This document shows positions 29,901 to 42,400 of a stretch of 64,000 bases of DNA, in pieces. How positions within the stretch are numbered: position 1 is the first letter of the stretch; each line of letters starts with the position of its first letter. The notes beneath the pieces were generated by a model. The model did no database searches. It had not been told where the DNA came from and saw only the letters and a list, made by a program, of their open reading frames with translations. The DNA comes from Pyrus communis. Its lineage: Eukaryota; Streptophyta; Magnoliopsida; Rosales; Rosaceae. A program made the position numbers and the translations under genes. The stretch spans positions 997,001 through 1,061,000 of the forward strand of contig NC_084809.1 of assembly GCF_963583255.1 (NCBI RefSeq), given 5' to 3'.

Positions 29901-32900
29901 TCATGTTCGTGACAAACCTTGCTCCGTGTTCTGGGGTTAGACTCCATCTGTGGCCAGAAAAAAGAAACTCAACTTCAGAATTGCCTATTTGTATAAGAAT
30001 CCTCGATGTGACATCAAGGATGGTGCGCATTCCATCAGGACCAGCACCAACACAGGTACTGAGTTTTGCATTCATGACCATGTTTTAATGGGATAATTGT
30101 TGCATTCTCTTATTTGTGGATATGCTCTGTCTTATTAGATTGAACCTGGAAGCCAGACAGAGCAAGCTTCTCCTTCGGCTATATTTCGCTTGGGACCTGA
30201 GGACATGCGTGGTTTCAGATTCCTGACCATCTCAGTTGCACCTCGTCCGGTATTGTTTCCCTTCATTGTTGATGGTTGGTTTGCTCCTTATGTCATTGTA
30301 GTAGGCTTTGCTTAGGTGAACTGGCTGTCATCTCCCTTTGTCTTTCTCTTCTGTCCTTTTCATGGTTTTTTAAATGAAAAAAGATTTGAATTTGAACTAG
30401 TTAGTTTGGCTTATGTTGAATAATACTTCCACTCTCTAGTAAAATGTTGACAGTCTATTGATCAGACTATTTCAGGCAGACCTCCACCAGCAGTTTCCAT
30501 GGCTGTCGGGCAGTTTTTTAATCCAGAGGAAGGGGAACGAGAGTTCTCCCCTTGGTCTATGCCGATACCTAGTTATTCTTATAAGGTTAATATCTCTAGA
30601 TGCTACTTTATTATGGAATATTTAAAATTGTTGAAACTTCAAACTCAATTCGAATGGTTTAATTTTAACCGTGCATGACTTGGGTTCAATGCAGGAAATG
30701 TCTTTGAAGGAGGATCATCCTCTTGCTCTGAATCTGTCATTTACCACGAGCTTGGGCCTTCTGCCTGTCATGTTCTCTTTGAAGGCTGCAGGCTGTGGGA
30801 TAAAGAATTCTGGACTTCCAGACGAACAGGCTGGAGATGAAGATAATAGCAGTAAGGATTTATATAAATAGTAGTTTTTCATTTTATGTTTTTTGGTTCT
30901 ATTTGTTGTCATGGATTAATGTAAAACATTATCAATGAAAAAAATAGTTGTAATCTGTTGACATTCTTGCACAATATTGAACCTAGTATTTTTTTCTCTT
31001 ATCTTTTTGGCTAAGCTAGTTCTTTCTTGGTACAACAGAGCTCTGTAAGCTTCGCTGTTTTCCTCCTATAGCATTTGCCTGGGATCACACGTCAGGTCTC
31101 CACATATTCCCAAATATGTACAGTGAGAAAATTGTTGTTGATTCTTCACCAGCACTATGGAGTTCACCTCAAAGTTCCGAGAAAACCTCTGTTATGTTGC
31201 TGGTAAGAAGTCACCTAAATTTTCATTATTATTATAATATAATATGGCACAAGAAATTTATAACTTACGGATTCTATTCAGGCCAAAAATAGGGGGATTC
31301 TAATGATTTATTCCAATCGTTTGTTAAAATCGAAGGTGTTTATGTTTGTCTACCTCTGCTTCTGTTCAGGTAGATCCACATTGTTCATATAGAAGTTCCA
31401 TGACTGTTCCTGTAACTGCAGTTGCCAGTAGGTTCTTGCTTTTATATAATTCACAGGTAATGATTTTCAACTTTCTCTCTCATTGTTTAATACTTCTTAA
31501 TAAAGAAAGAGGCATGCTTCTTATTTAGTTTATTGATGCTCTCTTGCAGATTGCTGGTTTCTCCCTTGTTGTTATCTTTTTTGCACTAATGCAGCAAATA
31601 TGTACGTGGGATCTTGACCAGCACATACCTTCGATTCTTACGGCTGTGGAATTTAATCTGAGAATCCCATTGCCATTTCCCTACCTTGCCATTGCCCCGA
31701 TCTTGCTTTCTTTTTCCCTCTCCTTTTTTATTTCTCAACCATTTCCTTCATTTTCTAGCTTCACCATCATCTCGTTGACTTGTTATTTACTTGCTAATGG
31801 CTTCGTAATAATTCTGATTTTGATATCCCAACTCATCTTCTATGCGGCCGCTGTTGTACATGTTTTCATCAAGACAAGGTCAGTAGGCTCTTTTGACCAC
31901 TCTTTATTTACTTTCCATGACTTGAAAATCAACTAGCTTGAGTATTCTCAGCCAGTGCATATATGCATGTTCTCTGTTTTTTGTGCTGAATGACAAGAAT
32001 TAGTCTGTTGCAGGTTTCAGTTGGGGGAAAAAAGTGTTCACCGGTTTATTAATCTTTCTTCGGGTTTCTTTTCATTGAAGGTATATCTTATCCTGTGGTA
32101 TAAATGTAATCATTACTAGCTCAGGTATCTTTATTTCCTTCATTTACTATGGGAAAAGGTTGGCAAGTTGGCTCATTCACTTTCACATGGGTTTTTCATG
32201 GACAGGTGGTAAGGGTTTTAAGAGCCAATCCAGTATTCGTTACAGCACTTGTTGCAATTACTCTGGCGTGCTTGGTTCATGCAGCGTTCGGTCTATTTAT
32301 AATCTTGTTCTTCGATGCTTTGAGCTGTCACAGTGCACTTTGCAGGTATGTCCTCACTTTGTTTCAGATGGATTTTTGTAGGAATTGTGCACAAAAGCCA
32401 TGCACTTGCTGTCCAATTGCATGTGAATTTAATGTGGCTTTTAGTATTTTTAATATTTATTAGTCCTCGGTGCTGACTTGCTTGTTGATAAATAATATGT
32501 AAAGCTTCTTGTGTCATATTACCTTCAGCGTAGGTGTGATAAAAAAGATCCTAAGAGTTGCTTTATGTCTGTGTAACAGTTTTTTGACAGCTTCATTTCG
32601 CAGTCATGCACGAAGACATGAATTATTGGACTGTAAAAAAGAAGACAATGACCGGTCCTGCCAACTTCCATCCAAAAGTGATGGTATATCAAACCAGAAT
32701 ATTCATTCTGAAGATTGCTGCTCCAACAGTCCAAACTCTTCGAAAAGTTTTGGTGAAACACAGTTAGAGTTATTCCATCATCGGCATGGGCTGTTTATTT
32801 TGCATCTTGCTGCAGCACTCATGTTTGTCCCGTCACTTGTCGCCTGGTTTCAGGTACAGTAATCCAAATATGAATATGTTTAGATTTCAAACCTTCTATG

Positions 32901-33301
32901 CCTTTTTTGTTCTTCGTGTACGCGAGCTGGCTTTTAACAAAAGTACATTTTTTTTTTTCCCGTTGCAGAGAATAGGGATGGGTCATAGCTTCCCATGGCT
33001 CTTGGATTCATTTCTTTGCACAGGTGTGATCCTTCATGGAATCTTCACCGCAAAGCCCGAGTCCAGTTCCTTCTTGGTATCTTTCCCTGGCTTCCGAAAC
33101 TGTGAAGTGAGGCTGAATTTTCTGTACCTGCTGGCTGGATACTATTCCTATATCTCTTCCCTGGCCTTGGCTCCATACAGAGCATTTTATGGTATGGCTG
33201 CTATAGGCTTTACTTGCTGTGCTTTGACGATCTTACAAAATCGGAACAGAGAAAAGGGAGAGCCCCATTTTGTTAGCCGAAAGCACTCCCACAGGCACTA
33301 A
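26906..33301 (+). CDS. GPI inositol-deacylase, PGAP1-like
   Basis: ER membrane lipase that removes the acyl chain from the inositol of GPI anchors, needed for efficient export of GPI-anchored proteins. Eighteen exons: 26906-27202, 27340-27588, 28053-28243, 28329-28500, 28724-28861, 28929-29118, 29286-29428, 29879-30055, 30139-30249, 30466-30585, 30695-30851, 31039-31202, 31370-31456, 31550-31878, 32014-32080, 32206-32345, 32580-32853 and 32969-33301. They sum to 1112 residues, normal for the family. An N-terminal membrane anchor lies at about residues 10-30. The lipase block VLFIPGNGGSYKQ is followed by the nucleophile motif GHSMGG (Ser215). From about residue 733 the protein is a multi-pass membrane region. 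A 5' UTR intron is visible (26677-26836). It corresponds to Arabidopsis At3g27325 as I recall it. Confidence 0.94.
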
Positions 33302-34421
33302 CTTCGCCAGAAACACGCATTTACTGAGCGGCCAAATCTTCCGTAAGGTTCCTTGTACAAATACAGGTTATGAGTACTTTGTCTACGAGAGTGGGATGCG
33401 TTCTGCGCATGACTCCAGTATCAACAGTTTTGAAATCAGAATCGTCACACGCAAGCAAGCGACCCTGTCCACTGGTGTAACACGTAATATGAAGCGAAAA
33501 TTTTGCAGCGTGACATTTATGAGTTGCCGCCTTTTTTTTCCGTCAGGGTGGTTTTTCTTTTCCCGTCGGGGTAGTTTGCCGTACTGTTTTATTGGCTTGA
33601 CCTGTGTATTGTGTTACTGGTAGAAAACAAAGATTGGGAAATGAACATTCGAATTTGTTGTTGTATTTGACTAATTTAGTTCGCGACTTATGTTGGAATG
33701 TATGTGCAATCTCAATATTTGGGGGAACAAACCAGTGAACTTTTTGTTTTCTGAATTTAAATGTTTCGGAATTGGTTTTTATGTTCGGCCCCAATGTGCC
33801 GAAATCGAACACAAAAGTAGAGTGGTATAGGGCCGAAGGGTTTTCCCTTCATGCACTGGAGAGAAAAACTGTCTACCGGACTGGTACAAGAGTTTCATTT
33901 GGAATGGATTGTGCTGTACCCTTTCAATGAGCACACGATCGCACTCGCACATAGAAAAAACATTGACGCTGAATGTAGGACATACATGTCTTTTTGCTAA
34001 ACAGGATGTATTGAACTCATAATTCATTACATACTTTTACGAATGTCAACTAAGTATCGTAACTAAATTGTTCCCGGTTGTTCAATCATTTGATAACCAA
34101 AATCATTCTTTGATAAATGATCACTACGAGTCAGACTCGACAGAATTTGATCAATCCTTTTTTCTGTCATTAAGATGGAGAACTAAACCAAGAATTCTCT
34201 TTTTTTTTACCAATCGAATAGGAATAACCAAGAACGGTGGTTAATTTGTAAGACTTGTTAAACACAATGCAACAGATGTTGAGAGCAGCAAGTGTTTCAT
34301 TCAAGCAACAGCAACCGAAGTTAGTTTACAGAGCAAGGGCAGCTAAACGACTACAATTACTAGACTACCAGTCAGTAGTGTCACCGGAAATGGAAAATTT
34401 GAAACCGAAAGAGAAGCTAGA
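33302..34421. other. Convergent 3' ends of the PGAP1 and RING genes
   Basis: The 3' UTR of PGAP1 probably covers up to about 33730, and the 3' UTR of the minus-strand RING gene covers roughly 34150-34421. The middle shows nothing I can name. Confidence 0.5.
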
Positions 34422-36161
34422 CTACAACATATGTCGGGTAAGACGGTGGTTAGTAGCTCTGGATGCCATGGCTCTCATGTTTGCTCTCGCCGAAGAAATC
34501 CAAGAACTACTGGATTCATCAGGGGTTCCCCTAAAAGCGTCCATAAACTCCTCTCTCTGCAATCTTAGAGCCAATGCAGCATCCTCGTCTTGGCTTGGGG
34601 TCCTTCTACTACTACTCCTCACATTCATCTCTCCGCTTGATGCCCTTATAAACCGAATACTTCTATCAGCGCCTTGTTCTGGGTTCCGATGCTCAGGTTC
34701 GTCCTCTTCATCTTGGGTTAATATCACCCGTCTTCTCCTCATGGTCATTTCTCTGCTGCTGCTGCTGCTTGATACCCCCGATGCCCTTCTACTTTGAACA
34801 TTCCTTGTGTTATACACAGCCTTTCCGGGGCTTTGACGAGCAGTTTCTCTACCATTTGAGGCTCCAACAGCTTTCCTTGCTTCAACTTCTTGCGGAAACA
34901 GAAGCTGTATCGTGTTCCAAAGAACCGTGTTGACGGTGCAGGATCTACTATTGCTGCAAATATCAAGCAAGATAGAGATAAATCCAAAAAGCACATTGCA
35001 GCATTGAGCATTAGCCGATTAATTAACCAATTAGCTTGGAACTATGTCAGAAACCTACCTGATTAGCTGCCTGCACTTGGGGCACCTCTTCCCACATTTA
35101 TCAGCGGCGGACCGTAAGCATTTCTTACAGAAACTACAATCAAACAGTTGTACAAATCAGGATAAATTGATCGGCTATTCGAAGTCAAGCGGCATGTGAT
35201 TCAATCGTCCAAGCCCTCATTTGGCTCATCGAATGGCAATAAGATCGATAAACACAAAGTTTAAGATGTGCTTTGTTGGTTTCGAAATTACCTGTGGCCA
35301 CAAGGAGTAGTACTTGGTTCAAAGCAAATCTCCAAGCAGATCTGCCAAGAACATCAGACCCACTACGTTAGAAAACAAAATTCAACGAAACCCGTTTGAT
35401 CGAGTACGTCAAAGTTCTAACTGCTAACTAGGCAGGCAGGTTAGAAGGTTCTTACAGCGCAAGAAAGTTCTTCCCTGAGCTTATCCAAGCAAGGAAGTTC
35501 CGACCTTGGCGGGCAAGAACCACCAGAGCTCTCAGCCATTTTATCTTCTCTCGTTTCCTTCTCTTTATTCGCAGCAATTTTCTGCTTCATCTTCTTCTCT
35601 TTCTCCGTCTCTGCAAACCAAAAATATTACCCACAAGATTTCATATAAAAATTTCAGACAAAATTCCAGGATTTCCATAACCCAAGTACCCAACAGATCA
35701 AATAGAGAAAATCAGTACCGTCCCTTGCAGTTTCTTCTGCATCATCAAGATCAAGAACAGCTACAGGGATTGAAATCGGGCTCCTTCTCTGAGCTCTGCG
35801 CTTTCTAAAACATGAATCACATTCAAAATTAAATCTCATACAAAAAAGAAAAAAAAAACACTAATAATACCATAATTATTTCATACCTTCTTGATGAATT
35901 GGTGGGTGGGGTCTTGGAGCCCAAGACGGAGCGTTTCTTGTGTTTAAAATCTCTGTCCGGCGTATCATCAACCACCAGGCTTGCAATTAGAAGGCTCTCT
36001 TCGTCCCAACCGGCCATGGCGGCCACGGATTTGAATCTGGGGCTGAATATAATAGCATTGCCGCTGGTGCCATTGGTTTCGACTTCAACTGGGCCTGATT
36101 TTCTTTGCTGGTTTTTCGGGTTTATCGGACTCTGTTTCGGCTCTTCTTCTTTCCTCGCCAT
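34422..36161 (-). CDS. C3HC4 RING-finger protein (probable E3 ubiquitin ligase)
   Basis: Six exons: 36161-35887, 35804-35719, 35610-35456, 35341-35292, 35133-35059 and 34953-34422. They give 390 residues. The N-terminus is polar and contains AGWDEESLLIASLVVDDTPDRD (about residues 50-71). A charged helical stretch (EKEKKMKQKIAANKEKE) precedes the RING at about 171-214. There CAIC, then CGHSFCKKC, then CGKRCPKC supply the C3HC4 ligands. The RING is split by two introns. A VLWNTIQLLFPQEVEARK helix follows it directly, and the long Ser/Arg/Gln-rich tail has DEDAALALRLQREEF, which resembles a ubiquitin-interacting motif. It lies ~750 bp downstream of the co-oriented GT92 gene. Substrate unknown. 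Confidence 0.88.
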
Positions 36162-36915
36162 TTTTGGTTGTGTCTTTGGATGGACCGAAGGGAAAGGGAA
36201 GAAACGAAATCCTGGAAAGAAAGAGGCTAACGAGCAAAAGAGCGCAAAAGGAAAGTGGCGTGTCGACGGATTTTGGTCTTTTGCTAACGGTCAAATATTT
36301 GAATCGCATTTTGTTTTTTAAATTTCCAACGGCTATTGATCCAGCTTTGAAAATTGTGTAAGAATTAATTCACGTGTTGTAATATGAGTAGACGATATAG
36401 TTGATATGTTATGAGTTTGGGGTATTTCATTATATCTATATCAACATGTTACGATATAAGTTAATTAGTAATATCACGTGACAGTGTGACAGTTACACTT
36501 AGCTAGTAAATTAAAATTCTTCAAATAAGGTTTAAATGATGTGAAACATGAAGAAAAAAAAATATATTAAAACAGGTCTTAAAAGGGAGATTTTAAGCGA
36601 AAAATCTAAATTTTAAGATCAAATTTTTCAAGAATGAAATCAAATTTACAAGAACAATTTGACTAATGAAATTCAATCCATAACGAGAAGTTGGGACTAA
36701 GAGATTTGAAATTGAATGTGTATGATCTTTGATGTGTACAAGATTATGGTTCATCAATATTTCCACGTAGAAAAAAATTATATATGTAAAGATACACTTA
36801 GAAGATACCATATTGCACAATATCCTCATCTCTAAATTGTATAATTAATCCTCTCTAGATAGTAATGCACAAACTAATTAACCCACCTACTTAATTACCA
36901 TTTCTCTACAAAAAC
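36162..36915. other. Spacer between the RING and GT92 genes
   Basis: AT-rich, 754 bp, with no reading frame or named repeat. It should hold the promoter of the RING gene and the 3' UTR of the GT92 gene, both on the minus strand. Confidence 0.6.
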
Positions 36916-38786
36916 TCAAAACAAAACTCTCTGCTTTATCCTCGCTCTTCTCCTTCTCATCATGCTCTTTAACCTTCGTTGTTCCTGTTGTTCTTGGTGT
37001 CGGTGTTGTTGAAATTGTCCCTCCACTCGAACTTCATCATCCTCCTCTTGCCACGGCAAAAGACGGGTGCGCGGATCGACAAAATCCTGCAACACTCGAT
37101 CTCTGAGCCCGGTGTCCTTAACCTCGCAGAATCTATGTGACCAATCCGGTGGCTCCACGGCTCTCGTCCCCAATCCCGGGGCCCGATCCTTGGACCCCAC
37201 ATTCTGTTCCTCCTGCCAATCAGCCACGTAAGTCGCCACCCTCCTGTAAAACTTCTCCTTAAACACTTCCCACACTTGGTACTTGTAGTGATTGATAACC
37301 ATCACCCCCATATCAACATTCACAGCCTCAAACCCGTCTCTAAGATGAAAATGATGCACCACGTTGATCAACGTTGAGTTTAGGGCCTCCGGCCTCACAA
37401 TACTCTTGTGCCTCTCAGGGCCGCCAATCCGACACGTGTAACCCACCGCTACACCTTGTGTCGGGAGTTGTTTGAGGCCGGAAGGCCCAAAACTGTAGCA
37501 TGAGGCTCGGATCTCTCCAACGTAACCGTAATTGGACTGATTGCGAAGCACGTCGTGGATCAAGAGCCCCGAAGGCATGTGGAAGAACTCGTCCACGTCT
37601 ATGAATCCGACCCATTGGCATGTCTCACGGGCTCGTAGGGCGCAATGGGCGAACCCGGCTTCCTGGGTCTTGATCCAAGGCCATACGTGTCTTGTGACGT
37701 TGTAATTTGCTTGTCGTAGCCACTCAATTACGATATCAGAGTCGTCGTCGCTGTTGTTGTCGTACAAAAACCACCGTTGAACTCCCATTCGGGCGTGGTA
37801 CATGACCCATTCCTTCAAAAACCGACCCTGATTTCGAACCATGGAGCACAAACACATCTCGTGCCGCTTCCGCCGGGGCGGGTTGGCGAGTACGGTTCGG
37901 AGCCCGGGGCGGGCTATGGAGGGTAATATTCCTCCACCACCTTTCACTCGAACGGAGACCTTGACTGAATTATTGACGCCACGTGGAAAATTCAACACGC
38001 TTATGGGGGTTCTGCACCGCACGATCTCCTGAGCGATCGAAACGACGTCGGCTCTCAGTAAATATCTGGTGGTCCTGAAATCCCAGCCGTAGACGCACTC
38101 GAATTTGGTGGCGTTGGAAACTCTTTCCCGCCGTAGATTGAGGCCCTTCACGAACACGATCGTGGTGTCGTCGCGGTCGACGAGGGCGTCGTAGGCGAGC
38201 CAGTCCCAGCTGTACGAGGGAACCGCCGGGACGTCGTCGTCTGGTCTCAACGTAACAGAAACGGTTAAACCACGTGGCTGGAGCGGGCACCGCACGATCT
38301 GATTGTGGCGATCGTCCCCGTCGATGTCAACCGGGGGCTGAGTGAACCGGGGCTGGGAGGAGGACTCGTTGGCTAAGAAGTAGACGCAGTGGAGGTCGTC
38401 TTTGGTAAATAAGCGGGCGGCGGGAGGGTAGTTTAGGAAAACGAGCGCCTGATCGGGAAACATAACGACTTCTCGAACGGAAACGGTTTTGTTCGGTGGA
38501 GCTGGCCATGTTAGCAGCAGTACCGGTTGAAACGTTTCTGCACGTCCGTACACATGAATTAACCGATCAAAATTTCAGTTAAATGAAAAATAATTGAATT
38601 AAATAATAATAATAAAATATAATATAATTACTTACTGCCGAAGAGGAAGCGGAAAGTGGAGAAGGTGAAGCCGGAGAAGAGGGCGCAGTTGATGACGACA
38701 AAAAGGGTGCACCAGAACAAGGTGTTCCAGGAAACGATGTCGCGCGGGGGTCTCTTCTTACGGCCAAAACCCTTGGGTCCCTTCAT
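36916..38786 (-). CDS. Glycosyltransferase family 92 (DUF23) type II membrane protein
   Basis: Two exons, 38786-38636 and 38537-36916, sum to 590 residues. The first short exon encodes MKGPKGFGRKKRPPRD plus a signal anchor (about residues 19-44), so this is a Golgi-type type II membrane enzyme. A poorly conserved stem domain follows. The GT92 catalytic domain runs from about residue 275 to 530. It starts with MCLCSMVRNQGRFLKEW and includes YDNNSDDDS and the metal-binding-type motif GFIDVDEFF near residue 360. The family includes the pectic galactan synthases GALS1-3, but this protein looks like the separate At3g27330-type clade, so donor and acceptor are uncertain. The GA-rich leader (38993-39074) lies upstream on the minus strand. 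Confidence 0.9.
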
Positions 38787-38945
38787 AACTTGGGCCCGCC
38801 GCCGCGGCTATGGAAGCCTCTGGGGGAGGAGAGAAGCAACCCAGGAGGAGGAAACTGCTTTTCGGGTGGTACTTGTACTGTTTCTTTTCATTCATAAGAT
38901 ACGTACTTAATTACTGGATTTTCTTCTTGGATCAATCTTAATTAA

Positions 38946-39037
38946 TCACTTTTGTTTTGTTTTGTTTTGTTTCTGTACTCAGAATCTCAGATAGAGAGAG
39001 AGAGAGAGAGAGAGAAAGGGTCGGAAAAGAAGAGGAG

Positions 39038-39074
<37 letters not shown>
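38946..39074. repeat. TTTTG and GA repeats in the GT92 upstream leader
   Basis: (TTTTG)n at about 38949-38971, followed by a long interrupted GA tract at 38993-39074. On the coding strand of the minus-oriented GT92 gene the tract reads CT. Confidence 0.8.
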
Positions 39075-39317
39075 TGGGAAACGGGGGGTGGTACGACTTT
39101 GACGGGAGAGAGAAAGACTTAACGACCGTTCAGAGTTGGTTTATTTGTGCGGCCGTTAACATGTCACTTTGGTTGCTCTCTTTGTGCATGGTGCGTATGC
39201 GAATTAAATGAGAAAACAAAATCATTATCTTTGAACAGTTATTGTCAGAACAAAATCTACTAAATAATTCTTCACAAAACAAGAACATTATCATAAGGTC
39301 TGAGGATTTTTTTTTAA

Positions 39318-39462
39318 AGAAAAATTATTAAAAATGGTTTGAAATTTTTTGAATTTTAACTATAAAGACAAAAGGGAGGGTAAAATGATTGACTTTTTAG
39401 TGTAAAAATGTGATTTTTCTTTAAAGTAATCAATACCGAGAGCTTTTCGTTAAAATTTTCCT
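39318..39462. mobile_element. Dispersed short MITE, family A (copy 3)
   Basis: The best preserved copy: ggtttgaaattttttgaatt, then gattgactttttagtgtaaa, aatgtgatttttc and gagcttttcgttaaaatttt. It shares this order with the copies at 3405-3562, and inverted with those at 26237-26378 and 62208-62350. Confidence 0.7.
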
Positions 39463-39737
39463 TTTTAATGCAATTATCACACAATTAAGTGAATTTACTA
39501 ATTTGCGTAAAATAATGCATCCGTAGATCATAATAAGAGCGAACAATGTAGTTGAAAATTACATGAATTTCGTTATTTTATTGTACGAAAGGTAATTTCG
39601 AAATCATTATCTTACTCACTCTTGTCTCTTGAGTGAATCTTAGATTGAGTTGCCGTATAATGCAACTTGCTCACAAAGATAAGACCAAGATAGGGTTGGA
39701 TGTGATTGAAAGGTCCAGATTTTTGTGAGTTTGGTTA

Positions 39738-39930
39738 GACCACCTGCAACAACACAACAATAACAATTAAGATTTATCCCATTAAGAAAATCGGTTATAT
39801 AAATTGTAGAACGTTATTACGCTCAATTTTGAATCAACTCTTCCGCTAACTCCCAGTATTCCATACTTTTTCTTAAATTCTTTACATGAAGCTTGACCAC
39901 CTTCTGAGGGCGAATTAAACTTTGTTATCA
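39738..39930 (-). mobile_element. RTE-type LINE 3' fragment
   Basis: In reverse orientation: caacaacacaacaataacaa (a degenerate TTG-type tail), agatttatcccattaag, ggttatataaattgtagaac and ttacgctcaattttg. I recall this order from a widespread plant RTE LINE 3' end. It is diverged and lacks reverse transcriptase. Confidence 0.45.
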
Positions 39931-42079
39931 TTATAATCTTAAAAGCCACAAAGGGAGGCACGGATTATCTAAATTATCTGCTTACCTCCTATTTCTACCA
40001 AGGGGCAAAAAAGAAAAAGAAAAAGTGAAGGTATATATTCTGTCCACGTAGCCACGTGTCCATGTCGTTTTCAATCGGTGCAAACTTTGTCAACAAAGGT
40101 GGCACATAATTAAGGGACAAACAACTAATATTTGCTTTGATTATCATTACCTTACCCCTTTGCCAAATACTTTAGCAAAACGGATACGACATTGCGTTTT
40201 TACTTTATTTTTTCTGGTCGTGATACGACACTCTGTATATGCATGCAGTTTGGGAAGGCCAACTTGACCCAATCTTGCCAGTTCGGCCTAACCCAAGTTG
40301 ATACAATCTTAGAGGGCCTAGACCAACTGGAACCCCACTATTTTGAAGACTGCTGATCAAATTAAGAAGCCCACCCAAGTGATGTTCGAATTGAGTTGGG
40401 TTGGAAACTAGAATATGGGTTGCAGTTTGAGCTTTATTGGCAACGATTACAAACGATATTATTATTGAAGTTACATTAAGGTCTTGTTTAGTAAGCTAGA
40501 TGAGATAGGTTGTAATCAATTAAAATGAATTTGACTCCAGTCTCATGTTTGTTGTGTCAAAATATCAAATGTACAAGACTGGACATGATGAGTTATGAAT
40601 CCAAAATAGAGTGAGTTATCTAACATATCATTATACATAGATTACATGTCCCTGCCAATTCAATCTCATTCAGCCCACCGAACTGAAGAACCGGGTTGCA
40701 ATAATCTGAAGAGGAAAAGTCTATCCTTTCGAGCATTCCACCACTTTCGATCTTGATTGGCATTGAATACTACTACATTCTTATATAGTGAAATGCAAGG
40801 ACAAGGACGTTAGTTAGTCATGGTTATTAAGCATCGATAAACAAGGATCTAAATAGACTGATACTTACTATTCACGCTTGCGAAACTCACAAAACATGAG
40901 CATTTACAATCAACTTATATATGCGTAGACTACTGATGTTTGCATTCTTCTTGTAAAAGATTCAGTATTTGACTATGACGAAAATGACAAGACTTGAAGG
41001 TAACTAGTGACAAGGACGTTAGTTGTACCTAAACAAGATGCTAAATTCTCAAGAAACAATTGATCCTTGAACTCATCATCATATATTTACGTAGTTGTCT
41101 TTGAGATTTTTTGTCTGCAGGTGTGCATTTCTTCTGTAGAAACAAAACAAGCATCGTCTTAGAGCTTGGTTGTATTTGTATATACCCCGACAAACATTCG
41201 TCATTCTTATCCTTCTTCTTCTTACGATTCAAAGATACCTTTTTAGTCTTTCTCAACATTAATTCCATCACCCTAATTGGACACATTGGTCTTTTTCTTA
41301 ATCACTTTTTTTACTTGCTAATTAAGATTAAAATTTGTTTTCATCTTTTTGTCAGCACCAAAAGCAAAAGCACCAATGAGCCAACTTGAACTACTTGGTA
41401 GGTGTTGGTGACCACTTAACTTAGGCACAACTTATATTATTTTCCTGCAGCTAGCGTTGCTACTTGATGATGCCTTCTAACTGGACGTCAGTTTTGTCAC
41501 CAGCTACTAGATCTTTGTTCTTGACTTCTTTCGCCTACAACGATGTCATGGACTCCGATTTGTCCATCCAAACCTCTACTTCATATTAGAAAAACTAAGA
41601 AGATATATATGGACATATAGGGTTGTATAGACATTCTCGATTCTCAGTCGTTGTCATATAACGAGCGAGAGAAAGAAACAAAACATGAACATATGCAACG
41701 CAGTGATACGATAAATTTTCTCAAGGCAATTCTATAATGTTGGTGTAAGGTTGTATAAAGATTCTCAAGACATGAACACAACTCTTTTCAAAAGGCTGTG
41801 TGCCATTTGGGGAAGTTCAAAGTTGCATGCACCTCTAGGGCCTTGGCATGGAATGTCGACGTGCAGATGTGTACCTGCAGCATTCAAATAAAACAAATCT
41901 AGGGCTTTTTCCCCTTCTTTTTCTTTGTTCTTTGTATTTTGTTTTTTCAAGTTTTGGTAACTAACCCTATTATTATTTGTCAACAGTTGATGCTATTCAT
42001 ACACTTTTTTTTTTATTTTTTATCTTTCACACACTTCCTGAAGAAAGTGGAGGTTCCAATATAAAATTAGTTGGCTACA

Positions 42080-42400
42080 TAGAAGTAACTCAATTACTTA
42101 TTAGAACACGCAAGGTCCATTGTGGAATTAATATTCTCAACACATACCTCACGTGTGACAAGTTTTTAAGCCTAACACGTAAACAACACAAATCGGTTGA
42201 TGTGAAACACGTGTGACTGTTCGGCTTCACACAATTAACGTGCTCTAATACCATGAAGAAACTTGAAATTCTACCATAAAACCAATTAACATATAAAGAA
42301 TAAACCAGTTACTTATAAACACATGCAAGATCCTCTCTTCTCCGATATGAGATCAACACCCCCGGTTGTAATATGCAATATGATCTTTGACAATCACGAA
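42080..42400 (-). mobile_element. Retroelement remnant with PBS-like motif (antisense)
   Basis: Contains gctctaataccatg, the near reverse complement of the tggtatcagagc primer-binding motif (initiator Met tRNA). It is followed by ctcttctccgatatgagatc and preceded by cctcacgtgtgacaag, in an order I have seen in LTR-type repeats of rosids. No coding capacity remains. The boundaries are approximate. Confidence 0.35.

Noticed and set aside
36969..38290. Alternative-frame ORFs over the GT92 gene
   Set aside because: Shadows in a GC-rich exon. The 545-residue frame, extended by the 38786-38636 exon, carries the family motifs.
41041..41389. Overlapping ORFs of 81 and 92 residues on opposite strands
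   Set aside because: No family resemblance, Lys- or Phe-rich composition typical of AT-rich spacer, no splice-compatible extension.
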